DNA from: Lithodes maja | Lineage: Eukaryota > Arthropoda > Malacostraca > Decapoda > Lithodidae | NCBI GenBank assembly: GCA_037953745.1 | Contig: JBAKBP010010438.1 | Location: 1-64,000, forward strand | Length of the DNA stretch: 64,000 bases | Direction: 5' to 3' | Part shown: piece by piece, positions 1 to 11,126 of the stretch | Layout: every line of letters begins with the position of its first letter | Numbering within the stretch: the stretch's first letter is position 1 | Translations under genes and position numbers: made by a program | The notes under the pieces: model-generated | Told to the model about the DNA's origin: nothing | The model's input: the letters and a program-made list of their open reading frames with translations, nothing else | Databases searched by the model: none

Positions 1-770
1 GTCTCAGCAGCTCATAATCTGCTCTATCATACATGTATATTTTTCTATTGCTTCTATTATCCCTCTCTGATTTAATGTTGCAACTAAAGCTTATACAGGC
101 ATGGTCACTACGACCTATAGGGCTATCCACATTAACATGTTCCACTATATCCTCTTCATTGCTAAAAATCAAATCAAGTACACTCCCCTGCGTCCCATCT
201 CTATATCTTGTCATCTCTACAATATGTTGCGTTAAAAAACAATCTCTCACTTTCTCTATAAACTTATTTTCCAGACTACCCTGTCCCGCTGGAGTAGTAC
301 AATTTGCCCAGTTGATCCTTGGCAAATTGAAATCTCCAATCAAAATTTTATATTTGTTCTCTCTATTATCTATCTCCTCCATTGCTTTCAGTAGGTTATC
401 ATCCTCTCCCCTGCTATTATTTGGGCTTCTATATATAGAGGCAATTAGAATTGATCCTCTTGCACATTTTACTTCAATACACAAATACTCACAATACTGC
501 TGTCTCATATCCACCTCATTAACCTTGAGCTCTTTTCTTACATAAATAAACAGTCCTCTTCCGACCTCTGCTCTAATAGCATTTCTCTCATATAACACAA
601 AACCCTCCAAACTATATTCCACCAGTTCCCTTTCAATTCTAGCATTTTTTGGTCTTACTTCCTGTAGGGCTATGACATCAGGTTTTTCCTCTTCATCCTA
701 CAACCTACATATCAGTTCTCTTTTCTTGTCCTGGGTAAACACATCCACATTACTAAACATAATCCTTAAT
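1..770 (-). pseudogene. LINE apurinic-type endonuclease domain, cut by window edge
   Basis: Read on the minus strand, this stretch encodes the AP-like endonuclease that nicks target DNA for a non-LTR retrotransposon. Visible blocks in order are a start resembling MFSNVDVF near 760, VIALQEV, a GDFNLPRINW block near 330-350, and a GRSDHACI block near 110-130, followed by the MYDRADYELL linker that normally precedes the reverse transcriptase. One in-frame stop follows ICRL near 700; otherwise the frame is open to position 1, so the RT should lie left of the window. It continues from the ORF1 fragment at 823-1690. The clade is probably CR1/L2/Jockey-like, but I cannot fix it. The family call rests on motif order. 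Confidence 0.8.
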
Positions 771-822
771 CCATCTACCATTCCTTCAGCAATTACACCA
801 TCCCGCTCCTCCAGTCCATACC

Positions 823-1690
823 CTACTCCCCCGTTAGCACTACTGGGTCTGCCTCTTTGTCTCCTGTCTCTCCCTGTGACACCTCCACCCCGTTCTCCTC
901 CTCCGTCACAACTCCCATCACATTCTCTTCCCTCCCTGATCTCCCCCTCCCTTCTACTCTTACAAACCACTTCCTCACTTTTCCGTCCCTCACTCTCCAG
1001 TAAAAATTTCTCTTATCCTCCTCACCCAACTTTCCATTATTTTCATCAGCCTTTTCTTGTAATTCCTTAATTTTTGTCCTTTGTTCTATACTCAAATCCT
1101 TCTTTAGTCTTGTGTTTCAGTTTATCATTTGTATTTAGCCTCCAACTAAAATTTGTCACAGTCTCTGCCACTACCCTAGTTTTAAACTGTACCCTTATAG
1201 GTCTCATCTCTCCCCTTTTATATCTACCTATCCTACTGACCTCCTCCACCTGCCCTTCCCATCCATATTCGTCCTCATCCACACCTTTCATGACCTCCTT
1301 CACTGTCTCCATATCCCTCACTTTTCTCACTCCATTATCATTCATATGAGTCTCTATATCTCCATACAAGATTACACCCCTATCCCTGTCCATGGCCTCC
1401 CTCACGACACTCTCCTTGTTCTTCATGACCCCTACAACTGCATTCTCAAAACTTTTTTTGGTCATATTCATTTCTTCCTTTTGGTCTTTCATAATATCCT
1501 CCAAATCCTTGACTTTTTGTTTACCTACCACCGTCCATGCAGTTGACTCCTTTACTTCCGTGAAACGTCCTTCGTATTCCTTCAGCTGCTCCTTCAATGC
1601 CATATTATCTGCTCCCAGTTCATCTACCCTTTTCAATACCATCTCTAGGCTCTCATTAACTGCCAAAATAGGCCTGCATTCACTTCCTTC
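823..1690 (-). pseudogene. LINE ORF1-like coiled-coil protein, frameshifted
   Basis: Minus-strand reading gives a charged protein, rich in Glu, Lys and Val, with heptad-like spacing (for example VDELGADNMALKEQLKEYE), followed by a stretch with RIGRYKRGEMRPIRVQF. This pattern fits the nucleic-acid-binding ORF1 of CR1-like LINEs: a coiled coil, then an RRM-like core. The frame shifts near 1080-1095 and continues as a second basic and acidic segment to about 823. It lies directly upstream of the endonuclease at 1-770 in the same orientation, so both belong to one element. The 5' limit near 1690 abuts an oppositely oriented LINE piece. The function is inferred from position and composition, not from a diagnostic motif. 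Confidence 0.6.
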
Positions 1691-2553
1691 GCTAGGTATA
1701 TGTGGGTGGACGAGGAGCGTAAAGTAAACATAATGAGTGACCACAATGTGATGATGATGGAATATATGTGCACGAGAGAAGGGAGGGTTGAGGTCCCTAG
1801 GGACCAAGGAACAGGGTGGAAGCTCAAGAGCGCAGACTGGGTACTATTCAGGGAGGATCTGGAGCAAGAGACATGGAGAAGCGAGGGGAGTGTAGAGGAA
1901 CTGAATGAAATGCTAGTTAAAACTGTAAGACGAGTGGCCTTATAACGGGTAGGAAGAAGAAAGACAGGCAGAAGCAAAAGAGTGCGGAAAAGGTGGTGGA
2001 GTGATGAGATAGATAATGCAAGAAAAGAGAGGAAGGAATGTAACAGGAAGTGTAGAAGACTGAGGAAGAACAAAGACAACAGTGAGAACGAGAGGCAAGA
2101 GTACAATGAAGCCTGGGAGGAGTACAAGAAGAAACAGAAGACAGTGAAACACATGATCAGAAAGGCGAGAGCGAAAACAGAAAAGGAAATGGTAGACGAA
2201 CTAAGAGCAAAGGGAGAGGAAGGGGGCAGAGAATGGTATGCTTTCCTGAGAGGTGACCAAGTCAGAGAGAGAGTGAATGTAGAAGAGCTAAATGTAAATG
2301 GTAGGTTAATAAGGGAAAACACAGAGAAGGAACGAGCGATAAAAGAATTCTGGGAGAATATAGGCGGTGCAAATGAAAGGGAAGACAGAAATGAAGTGTA
2401 TCTGGAAATAGAAAGAAAGATAAACGAGAATATGGATGAGGAAATAAGCAGAGATGAGATGAGATTGCTAAGTATGTAAAAAGGTTGAAAACAGGAAAGG
2501 CTGCGGGGCTGGACGATATCCCATATGAGTTCTACATGAAGAGGTTTTTGCGC
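1691..2553 (+). pseudogene. LINE fragment: endonuclease end, linker and start of reverse transcriptase
   Basis: On the plus strand the reading begins with SDHNVMMMEY, the last catalytic block of a LINE endonuclease. It continues through a long Lys/Glu/Arg-rich linker (1982-2479) and, after a stop at about 2477, a frame-shifted GKAAGLDDIPYEFY block at about 2497-2540, the first conserved segment of LINE reverse transcriptases. It stops abruptly at about 2553, where unrelated minus-strand LINE sequence begins. It overlaps in coding content with the minus-strand element at 1-1690 (both contain an SDH block), but the protein sequences differ, so this is a second family. It may be the same family as the C-terminal fragment at 41344-41630, though the regions do not overlap. 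Confidence 0.7.
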
Positions 2554-2930
2554 TAGATGCCAAAAAGCTTGTAAGTAGCTAGAGTTGGAAAGTTCAGAGC
2601 ATTTGTTTTTGATGAAAGAGTTTTTGGCGAGTCGAAGGACAGATTTGGCGGCAGAGACATATAAAGTATGGGACTATTGAATTTGAAGGCGACGGTACCG
2701 TTTAAATGCTTAGGATAGATAAGATGTAGGCTGGTTCGCCAGGTTGGTCAGTGAAATGAGAGGAGAGCCATTGGTGGCGGGGAACATTGAAACCTCCTAA
2801 GATGGAGATTTCAGAGAAGGGAGAGCTGGGTAGAATGTGCTTCACTTTAGAAGCAAGATAGTCAAAGGATAGGTAGTAGAATTAGGGGTGAGATAAACAG
2901 CACAAATATATTTAGTGAGTCAGTGACATG
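2554..2930 (-). pseudogene. Decayed LINE endonuclease fragment, paralogue of 40548-41331
   Basis: This stretch matches the minus-strand LINE at 40363-41331 almost base for base over several blocks (gatgccaaaaagcttg, ggctggttcgccaggt, ggcggggaacattga) but lacks the middle of that sequence, so the endonuclease frame is broken. At about 2891-2915 it reads through agataaacagcac and then atatatttagtgag without interruption. That makes it a natural empty-site control for two insertions in the other copy: the LINE fragment at 41344-41630 and the BEL element at 41652-51766. It has no coding capacity. Confidence 0.7.
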
Positions 2931-2937
2931 ATAGCTT

Positions 2938-2939
<2 letters not shown>

Positions 2940-2999
<60 letters not shown>
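2940..2999. repeat. (GA)n microsatellite
   Basis: About 58 bases of uninterrupted GA. Its counterpart in the paralogous block (about 51799-51811) is only a few GA units long, so this tract has expanded or the other has contracted. Confidence 0.95.
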
Positions 3000-3003
<4 letters not shown>

Positions 3004-3051
3004 CTCCACCAAATATCCAAGAAGTGAAAGGAGAGAGAGAAGCGTGAAGAG

Positions 3052-3300
3052 TCTGTGAGTCGAGTGATTGTGAATGAAGTGACTGAGTGATGTGACTGTG
3101 GGTGAAGTGACTGTGAGTAAAGTGACTGTAGGTGAAGTGAGTGAAGTGACTGAGTGAAGTAATTGTGAATTAAGTTACTGACTGAAGTGATTGTGATTGA
3201 AGTGACTGGGTGCAGTGTCTGTGAGTGAAGTGACTGTGAGTGAAGTGACAATGAATGAAATAATAGATGAAGTTCCTGAGAGTGAAGTAACTATGTCATC
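3052..3300. repeat. GTGA-rich minisatellite, degenerate 15-bp unit
   Basis: Degenerate repeats of a unit close to gtgactgtgagtgaa run through this interval. The same minisatellite occurs at 51965-52215, in the same position relative to its flanks. The open frames across it on either strand are products of the repeat and are not called as genes. Confidence 0.85.
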
Positions 3301-3575
3301 AGGTTATTGAAACATAATTTCAAAATGTGGGACAGTTTTAAATCCAAAGGGCATCATGTACAATTCTGCCAGATATTCATAGTAGCAAGGAATACATTTA
3401 TCGACCCCAGCTTCCTGGAGACCATCGAGGTTATCAAAGGTCGACATAAACATGCATATTGGATTTTAGATGGTTCTGATGTGACCTTGTCCATCGATAT
3501 CTGCCAATCGAATAGTGTGGACAAAGAAATTTAATGCCTGGTAGGAATCTAAGCGAAGATCCAATTGCAGATTCC
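3301..3575. repeat. Conserved flank of the duplicated block, left part
   Basis: The sequence from the end of the minisatellite to 3575 (including ggcatcatgtacaattctgc near 3350) is repeated at about 52248-52520 with scattered substitutions. It holds no recognisable gene. The match stops at TTA (3576-3578) and resumes at 4742, so everything between 3576 and 4741 is inserted DNA in this copy. Confidence 0.75.
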
Positions 3576-3727
3576 TTAACCCGTTGAGTACTGTAGGATA
3601 CAGTAATAAAAGTCCCCAGCAGTCCCAAGCACTATGGCGAAAATGGCAGGAGAAACCACCTTTTCACCTCAAGAGATGAGGTAAGACTGGATCTCTCACT
3701 TTTTTTGTTTCTTTATGTTTACAAGGC

Positions 3728-3760
<33 letters not shown>

Positions 3761-3870
3761 TACAGGCAGTTACAAGACAAATACATTACCGATGGCTATA
3801 AACGTCGCTGGGACTGTGGAGTGACTTATCTATTGACGGCTATAGTCGTCACTAGGACTGGAGGGGTTAA
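3576..3870. mobile_element. TTAA-flanked MITE, about 295 bp
   Basis: The segment starts TTAACCCGTTGAGTACTG and ends CAGTCC-complementary sequence then GGGGTTAA, giving short imperfect inverted ends and TTAA at both sides, as expected for a piggyBac-type non-autonomous element. An A-tract of about 28 bases (3731-3758) lies inside. It has no coding frame of note. The left TTAA ends at 3579; the right TTAA (3867-3870) is formed from the TTA target of the next element plus that element's first A, so this insertion is the younger of the two. Confidence 0.55.
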
Positions 3871-4741
3871 GGGACCGTCACACTACGCCAATTTAAGTGA
3901 CGACGCTAGCCGACTTAAGGGTTGTAGCGAGGTCTTTACCTAATTCGCCGCGCTGCGTGATTGGTCGTGAGAGGTCGTCACAGTTTTCATGAAAAGTTCG
4001 ACATGCACAACTCTCATAAGCTGAGTTGGGGGTAAGTGAGGTCACAAAATTGGATGGGACGGTGATGGTAGACGGTCGGCGTTGGGCGGAGTCCAGTAGA
4101 CGGTACAAGGGCGCCGACCTGTCTGCGTCAGTCGCCGCTATAAGGTAGGTCGCCGTTAGGCGGCGACCCGGTAATGACCAGCGGCAACCATACGCCGTTC
4201 CAAGGGCTCGCCAATATTTGGGGAGGCGACCAAACTAGAGTGGGATGCCGTCAGACGGCGTGGCTAAGGGTGTCGGTGGCGTCCATGGTCGCCGCCTTAC
4301 AGTGACAATGAGCAAACACGTATGTAGAAAGTGTCTTGAGGCGGCGCCCAGGCGGCGTCATAGAGGGACTGCATACCGTCAGTCCGTGCTTTGAAAACAT
4401 ATGTCCGCGACCTCAACATCGCACGGGACAAAGTCGGTCGGGGTCAAGTGTGACGGAGTAGGGGTCCAGTGTGACAGGGTGGCCGTCCATCGCCGCCGTA
4501 GTACCTATAGGCGTCGCTCACCGGGAGCATTGTCGCCGACCAGTTTGCGCATTATGGCGCATGACGCCGCCCGGCGGCAACCGTTATTTTTCCTTAGGTC
4601 TTTCATGGCCGCCACTCAACCCCGTCCAATTGCCGTCAGGTGGTGTGCCGTCCCTCGATCACCCACGTTACTCGGCAGAGGTCTCCCCCTTCTATCGCCA
4701 CTCCTTAAGTCGCCTAGCATTGGCATAGTGTGACAGGGCCT
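3870..4741. mobile_element. Harbinger-like MITE with TTA target duplication
   Basis: Inverted ends are visible: AGGGACCGTCACACTACGCC at 3870 and, read on the minus strand from 4741, AGGCCCTGTCACACTATGCC. TTA flanks both sides (3867-3869 and 4742-4744). The paralogous block at about 52525 has a single TTA and no insertion. A 3-bp TTA duplication with GGG/GGC-starting ends is typical of PIF/Harbinger MITEs. The interior is unusually GC-rich for this window and dense in GTCGCC/GGCGAC motifs on both strands, which could be subterminal transposase sites. No transposase is encoded. Confidence 0.7.
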
Positions 4742-5690
4742 TTATTGAAGATCAATCACAGAACTAATTACTCCTTCTCGGCCATTCCCATCTCCTCTCT
4801 TGAAATCCAGACATTCTCCCCATCTCGTCTAGGTCTAATTTCCCTTCTTATCAAGTAGCGCCCCTTGTCTAAGGCTCTTCAGGTCGCTAATGGTATACGG
4901 GATATTGGTTATTCTTATCACTTCAATTAGCACTAGGGAGGAGGTTATAGGCACCATTCATTCAGAAAAGAACTCCCAGGGAAAGCATTAGGTGGAGTAT
5001 AAGGAGTCCTAGACATCCTGTTTCACCACCTGGCCTCCATTCTTGCTATTTTTCTGTGCCTTAGTTACACAAAGAGATATTCTAGCCAAATCTGAAGATA
5101 CATATACACTTTTGCTCTCTTACATAAAACCACAAGGTCTACACACCCTATACTAAAATTAATTACCTATTATCCAATTTCTTCATTTTGAGGTGGGGTG
5201 GGGATGGGAGGGACACTTGATACAGGCAGCTTTAAGTCTTGTTTCCTTCGTGCACAAAATGCATGTCAAAAGTGACCACAGTGGCATTTTAACACCACTT
5301 CCCGTTCTACATACCCATGTTACTGAGGATATGAATAGTTATTATGTTTATGTGAATTTTACAAGTAAAGAAGTGGCCCTCGTGGAAATGAAAATACCAA
5401 ATTATTAAAATTGTTATCATAATTTAGGAATGGAACTGGCAGGCAAACAACGTGAAGCACGATGTAAGCAACATGGCATTAACAGATATATAGTAGACAG
5501 GAGTATAAAGGAAATCCAGCAACAACAGGTCCAGCAACCCCTCAAGGCTCCTTGTACTCCTAAACACTGATGGTCAAGTGTCCAAACATTAGTTATGAGT
5601 GGGTAGAAAGGGAAGACTGCCCTGGGACAAATGTACGTGGCAGGATTAGGAGATGTTATTAGGGAACAGTTGTTAGTAATATAATAGAGG
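4742..5690. other. Non-coding: duplicated flank, then unassigned sequence
   Basis: Positions 4742-4925 repeat at about 52522-52735. From 4950 to 5690 I see no gene. A G-rich patch at 5193-5260 followed by ttcgtgcacaaa resembles the 3' untranslated tail of LINEs seen at 32400-32460, so part of this may be an old LINE tail belonging to the minus-strand remnant that begins at 5690 or to another copy. Confidence 0.5.
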
Positions 5691-7900
5691 GAAAATCGAA
5701 ATAAACTGTATTCATTTACAAATGCAGTAGGTCGGGGATTTAAGGCAAGGTGTTTGTCTATGCGAAGTTTAAAAGAATCAATGGTGCTGCAGTCTATGAC
5801 ATCTCGGGGAAGCCCATTCTACAAGTTGACAACTCGATTGAAGAAGACATTCTTAGACTCGTGTGAGGTAAAAGATTTACTAATAATTTTGCAACCGTTC
5901 CCCTGCGTGTAATTTGATTGGTCGATAGAGAAATACTGATTGCAGTTCATATTGTCGATGCCTTTGATTATTTTGAACACTTAAATTAAGTTGCCTCTTA
6001 ATCTGCGGTGGGTTAAAGAAAATATATTCAATTATCTAGGATGCTCCTCATATGGTTTGTTCTTTAGGCAAGGTATCATTTTGGTAACGCTATGTTGAAC
6101 TCGTTCCAGTTTGTCTATCTCTTTTTAGTAGTAAGGGAGCCAGGATTGAATGCAATATTCCAGGAATAATTCCAGAAGGCGGACCAGGCAATTGTAAAGA
6201 GTAAGGATTACATCTTTGGATTTATGCTGCCTATAAAGCCAATTATTTTGTTTGCCTTCTTAACTACTTCTGAACATTGTTGACTCGGTTTTAGGTTACT
6301 CGATATTGTTACTCCCAAATCAGTTTATCTGTCTACACTCTTAAGCTGGGTGCCATTCATTGAATAGTCTGCTTTCTCATTTCGGTTTCCGATATGGAGT
6401 ACTTTACATTTATCCGCATTGAAACACATTTGCAAAATGTGAGCCCAATGTGACACCATATCTAGCTTATGTTGCATATCTTCAACATGTTTATTTGAGA
6501 ATACGCTATTTGCAATGTTTGTATCGTCAGCAAACTTTGAGATTGTACAGGTGAGACCCTCATCTATGTCATTAATGTAAACTAGGAAGAGAACTGGTCC
6601 CAGTACCGATCTCAGGGGTACTCCGCTACTTACATTGATTCATTTGGATGCTTTACCGTTTATGACTACTCTTTGCTTTCTGTCACTGAACCAATTTTTT
6701 ATCAATTTCAACACACCGTCATGTATTCCATGTGCTTTTAGTTTTATCAATAAACGTTTGTGGAAAACTTTGTCAAAGGCCTTTTGAAAATATAGGTATA
6801 TAATATCTACAGCATTACTCTAATATAGGTATATAATATCTACAGCATTACTCTAATATAGGTATATAATATCTACAGCATTACTCTAATATAGGTATAT
6901 AATATCTACAGCATTACTCTAATATAGGTATATAATATCTACAGCATTACTCTAATATAGGTATATAATATCTACAGCATTACTCTAATATAGGTATATA
7001 ATATCTACAGCATTACTCTAATATAGGTATATAATATCTACAGCATTACTCTAATATAGGTATATAATATCTACAGCATTACTCTAATATAGGTATATAA
7101 TATCTACAGCATTACTCTAATATAGGTATATAATATCTACAGCATTACTCTAATATAGGTATATACTGTAATATCTACAGCATTACTCTAATCATATAGT
7201 TTGAGGATATCGTGGAAGAAGTCTAAGAGGCTTGTTAAGCAGGAGCGTTTATTACGAAAACCATGTTGAGTATCTTTAAGCATTTAGTTTTCCTCTAAGT
7301 GATTTACGAGTTTGTCACTTATGAGTGTTTCTAGCATTTTACATACAACTGAGGTTAAGCTAAAAGAACGATTGTTACTGGGTAAGGATGTGCTCCCTTT
7401 TTTTAATATCGGTGTTATGTTGGCGAGCTTCCACTGATCAGGCATAGTCCCAGACTGTAAGGATTTATTGATGAACAATGTCAGTGGTTTGGAGAGCTCA
7501 TACTTAGCTTCCTTTTGAACTCTATGCCAGAAAATTTATTTACCTAAAGTTTATCTAAACATATCAAAACTTCTCTCTCTCTCTAACGCTGATACTGCTT
7601 AAAACGTCAGCAGTATATTTCTGAACCAGCGATGCTGTAGGTATATTACTAAGGTCTTCTGTTGTAAAAACTGATTAAAAGAAGGTGTTGAGAGCGTTAC
7701 ACATGTTTGTTTCATTTTCAGTGTAATCTCCTTTCTCATCTACTAACGGTCCAATCGTTGAGGTCAGTACTGTCTTCCTCCTGATGTAACTATAAAATTA
7801 TTTCGGGTTTGTTTTACTTTAATTTGCAACATGTAATTCTAACGTGTTTTTACTTTGTTTGATTACATTTTTGGCTTTGCGTCGTATAGAGTGGTATTCT
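5690..7900 (-). pseudogene. CR1-like LINE reverse transcriptase remnant
   Basis: Minus-strand translation, with several stops and shifts, shows the linker and RT blocks of a CR1-group LINE. These are MPDQWKLANITPILKKG near 7440, a degraded QHGFRNKRSCLTSL near 7250, motif A resembling IYLYFQKAFDKV near 6780, SGVPLRSVLGPVLF near 6610, the FADDTN catalytic block near 6530, then the thumb and C-terminal region ending with a FFFNRVVNL-like segment near 5830 and a terminal LDKH-type tail. Motif A has lost its expected aspartate (Tyr there). The frame is destroyed by a 33-bp tandem repeat at 6790-7193. It would have copied LINE RNA into target DNA; it is dead now. Confidence 0.8.
6790..7193. repeat. 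33-bp minisatellite inside LINE RT motif A
   Basis: About twelve nearly identical 33-base units (core ggtatataatatctacagca) follow one another. The last unit is slightly altered near 7165-7175. Each unit, read on the minus strand, is the codon stretch SNAVDIIYLY of the RT plus a stop. The array is therefore a tandem amplification of a piece of the LINE, not an unrelated satellite. There are no spacers of different sequence, so it is not a CRISPR-type array. Confidence 0.95.
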
Positions 7901-8802
7901 AGCCTCGGTAAAATCCGGGTTGGTATTGCAGCTCCATTCACACAGCCCTAAAATGGAAATTTGAAACTGGTCAACGTAAAAGTTTTGTAAATGGGTGTTG
8001 AAAGTTTAGCAGTGGACAAGGGGATAGGTTGGGAGGGTTGGGGTGGCACGATAATGGAAATTGGTGAGGCATTTACTGGTCGGGATAGCCTACATTTTGG
8101 CACAATTTGCTTTAATTATTTATTTTCTTTTTCTGCTTTACTTACTTCATATAACTCGCTGACGCTAGCGAAAACTTGCATTAAGTTACGTACCAGTCTC
8201 TTTTTCTCAGTGTGCACCCAAAGGCTGGCACACAAAGAAAAAATATGTTATCGTTCAATGTCAACCTACAATAATCGCCTCTACATGCAATGTATTATAC
8301 ATCCTTTAGGCATCCAAAGAAAGAGCAAATCCATACTATGATTAAACTGAAGAAAAATCCCATGGGATAAGCATATCAGTCAAAATTGATAGATAAAATA
8401 TTGTATCCGTCTTCCAGGAATATATCGCTACAATTTCGTTATATGCTCAGCAATATATATATATATATGAATAATTGTTCACGCTCTAACCTAATGTCTA
8501 TTCAATAATATTGCGAGTATAAAATATTGGAAGTATATAAATTATGTTAGTTTATGTGGGGAACTTTATGATTGGTGCCGGCACTAATGTTGTGGTGAAT
8601 TACATATTATAATGGGGAGGGTTTGTTTTTTCAGGACCACCTTCTCCCTCATGTTCAGCCCTATTAGTTTTGACATTTTAAGATGTTAGCCCCAGTAGTT
8701 TGGCGATCTCAAGACGCTCCATTTTTTTTACTGCCAGTGGTTTGAATCCCGGCTCAGAGTATATGTAGATAGATAGTTAGAGATAAAGATAAATAGATCG
8801 AT

Positions 8803-8853
<51 letters not shown>

Positions 8854-8856
8854 TAT
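7901..8856. other. Non-coding, with (TA)n tract
   Basis: I recognise no gene. A 116-codon open frame at 7991-8341 has no recognisable motif. A pure TA run lies at about 8808-8848, with short TAGA repeats before it. GTAT at 8853-8856 is the left copy of the 4-bp duplication flanking the gypsy element. Confidence 0.6.
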
Positions 8857-10652
8857 TGTTACGACTGGGGTTCAAATATATCAGGGCTCTTATTCATTGG
8901 ACTAGTAATGGCATAAATGTTACAACGGAAAGCGCTAGCTCCAACCTCTGATGTATATTCCCAGTGAACAAAGAACACAAATACTCTACAGAGTTCTATA
9001 TGCAATAATAGGCTATCAAACTCTCAATAAATGTGCGTCTACTCTAGGCTTAATGTTATGTGAAAACAGCCTATTACTACCTATAACCGAAGGTGCTTGG
9101 TTATGGTATGCAAAGTAAGGTGGTAAGAGAAGTTACAGCTTACGTTACTTTAATCAATAAATGTCAGGCACTCCTGCATGAAAGAAAGTGCACTAAAGTC
9201 CTTCAACACTAACAAGGAATCTTCTTTAAATGTTAGATGCTATAAAGATGCTCGTATCGGAAATGGAACCCAAAAAGGCAGGCAGCGGAACAATGCTCGT
9301 GCAGGCTATGCACACAAAAAGGCAGAATATAAATTATAATGCCGTCGGAGCCAAGAATATTCTAAACACTACAACAATAATAATAATCGCCACGACAATG
9401 CAGTATTCCTATCAACAAAAAGAGCCTAAGTCGTTTGTGTCTCAATACATCAAACTAGGCTGCGAAATGCTTGTGTAATCATAAATGGGTATGCATAAAA
9501 AGAGTACTTGGTTTAATATACTTAATGTCTACTATGATTGATAAAGTCTAGCTAGAGTCAATGATACGAGATACTGGTGCGCATGGCATGCCGCATAGCC
9601 TAGTGCAAATCTCAAGTCTGTGCGTCAAATATTACGTTATAATGAAGGGTAGGTCTCTTGAGAAACCTTAATACCGAAGTATTAAGCGTTCTCCTGGCGT
9701 ACCTCAAAGACAAACAATCGAGACTAGAACAGTGCAGAATGGTATAGGCAAAAAGCCCTCATTCGTGCATGCTCTACTCTCAATGGCACACAGACTAGAA
9801 TTTTACTCAATCAACTCCAGTTCTCAGGTATGTCGTGCCGCTTTTAACTAAAGCCAGCACTCATAGGAAACAATACCTTATAATATCAGACTCCTAGTCT
9901 AGCATTATCTAATCCAGCAGAACGCTAATAATTATAGGAAGCGGCAATATGAAAGCCAACCAATGCTTCGTGAGCCACTTATCTTAACAACTAACATACA
10001 TGGGTTATATCAGACCTTAACGCACAATACAACTGGCCAGCATGAAGCTGATTTTGCAGAGTTAACCAGAGGGGGTATAATATTAATAAAAAGGTGGTGA
10101 AAGGTATGAAAAAGAGAGAGGTAGGCAGAGGAAAAGATTCTCAGGTGCGGAGCGGGGGACAGATAGCAAGGGAAAAAGATGGATGCGTTCTAGAAACCAG
10201 ATCTGAGGGAGAGAGTGGCGAGGAACTGTATATATACTCGCACTAGCTCGAGGCGCGTGGGAAAAAAGCGGTTACAAGTCCTCTAGCCACTAGCAAGGGA
10301 GCTAGCAGCATGGTAAGGACCTCTCAACCAACCCCCACGAGGCAGCCAGCTGTGACGTCATCGAGCGGGACAAAAACACTGCGCGCTCCCTCTCACTCTG
10401 TTCTACTCTCTCTCTCTCTCCCAGATCCCATCATTACTAGTTAATGATAAAACATATACTTTACAATTAAATATATAAAGCCTTGACATGGGTGAAAACA
10501 AAGAGCCTTTCTGGACTGCCCATGACACAAGCTTTCATATGAAATAAAGCACACTCTAATACATAAACTGTAGCCCCATCCACTGCCCTGGCGATCCTAG
10601 CGAGTCACTGTAGGACAAGCCATGCGGTTCTAACGGAGTGGTTAACGTCACA
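8857..10652 (-). repeat. 3' LTR of gypsy copy 1
   Basis: Plus-strand ends are TGTTACGACTGGG and GGTTAACGTCACA. It aligns end to end with 16458-18251. Visible differences are about eighteen substitutions or small indels. At 1.8 kb it is long for a gypsy LTR. Short open frames inside it are not called genes. Confidence 0.95.
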
Positions 10653-11126
10653 CCCCCCCCAAGATTTTTCTCAGAGGCCCCAAGGCTCACAAAAATCTGA
10701 TGGTTAGAACCCATGCTATATCTCCACTTCCCATCACCCAGCGGCAGTAAAATATCTGGCACAGTTCTTCAACAAAACATTTTTCAAAATTATAACCCTC
10801 CCCAACACCATAGGTTAAATTATATGTAGTTATGCTCCTCAAGAGCGAGCTTCTCTAGCCCAGCATTCTGAGAGGAGTGCAACTCAGAATTACTGTTATA
10901 ACATACTAAAAAAATTCAACTATCAAAGAAAGAGTTTTTATTTTATTTTTATGTTTATAATTTGTTTATTTCGGCTGCACTATAGGGGCAAGCCTAGTTT
11001 TTTCTTCTATACCAAACGCTCAACTCCTGCTTTACGACCCAATACGCTGGGCGACAACTGCGAGCCAACAAGCACCAAGCGCAAAATACCATTCAAACTA
11101 AAGCAGGAGGCTACCCGTATGTCAAT
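10653..11126 (-). promoter_or_regulatory. 3' untranslated region and polypurine tract of gypsy copy 1
   Basis: Between the RNase H stop and the 3' LTR lies a 474-bp non-coding stretch. Its last bases in element sense are a run of G followed by TG, directly abutting the LTR (plus strand 10653-10660 is CCCCCCCC). Such a tract primes plus-strand DNA synthesis. The corresponding region of copy 2 (38017-38490) is closely similar and ends in the same G-run. Confidence 0.8.

Noticed and set aside
672..1727. Plus-strand Ser/Leu/Pro-rich frames at 672-1070 and 1074-1727
   Set aside because: They are complements of the LINE ORF1 reading frame on the minus strand; their composition comes from the complementary codons.
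1..2553. Twin-priming inversion of one LINE
   Set aside because: Both pieces contain their own SDH endonuclease block with different surrounding residues, so they are two families and not the inverted and direct halves of one insertion.
6790..7193. CRISPR array
   Set aside because: The 33-bp units are contiguous with no unique spacers and lie in a eukaryotic LINE. The 41-bp array at 19.1-19.8 kb fails for the same reason.
9230..10762. Small open frames in the gypsy LTRs
   Set aside because: The same frames recur in every LTR copy only because the LTRs are near-identical. They differ in length between copies 1 and 2 and show no domain.
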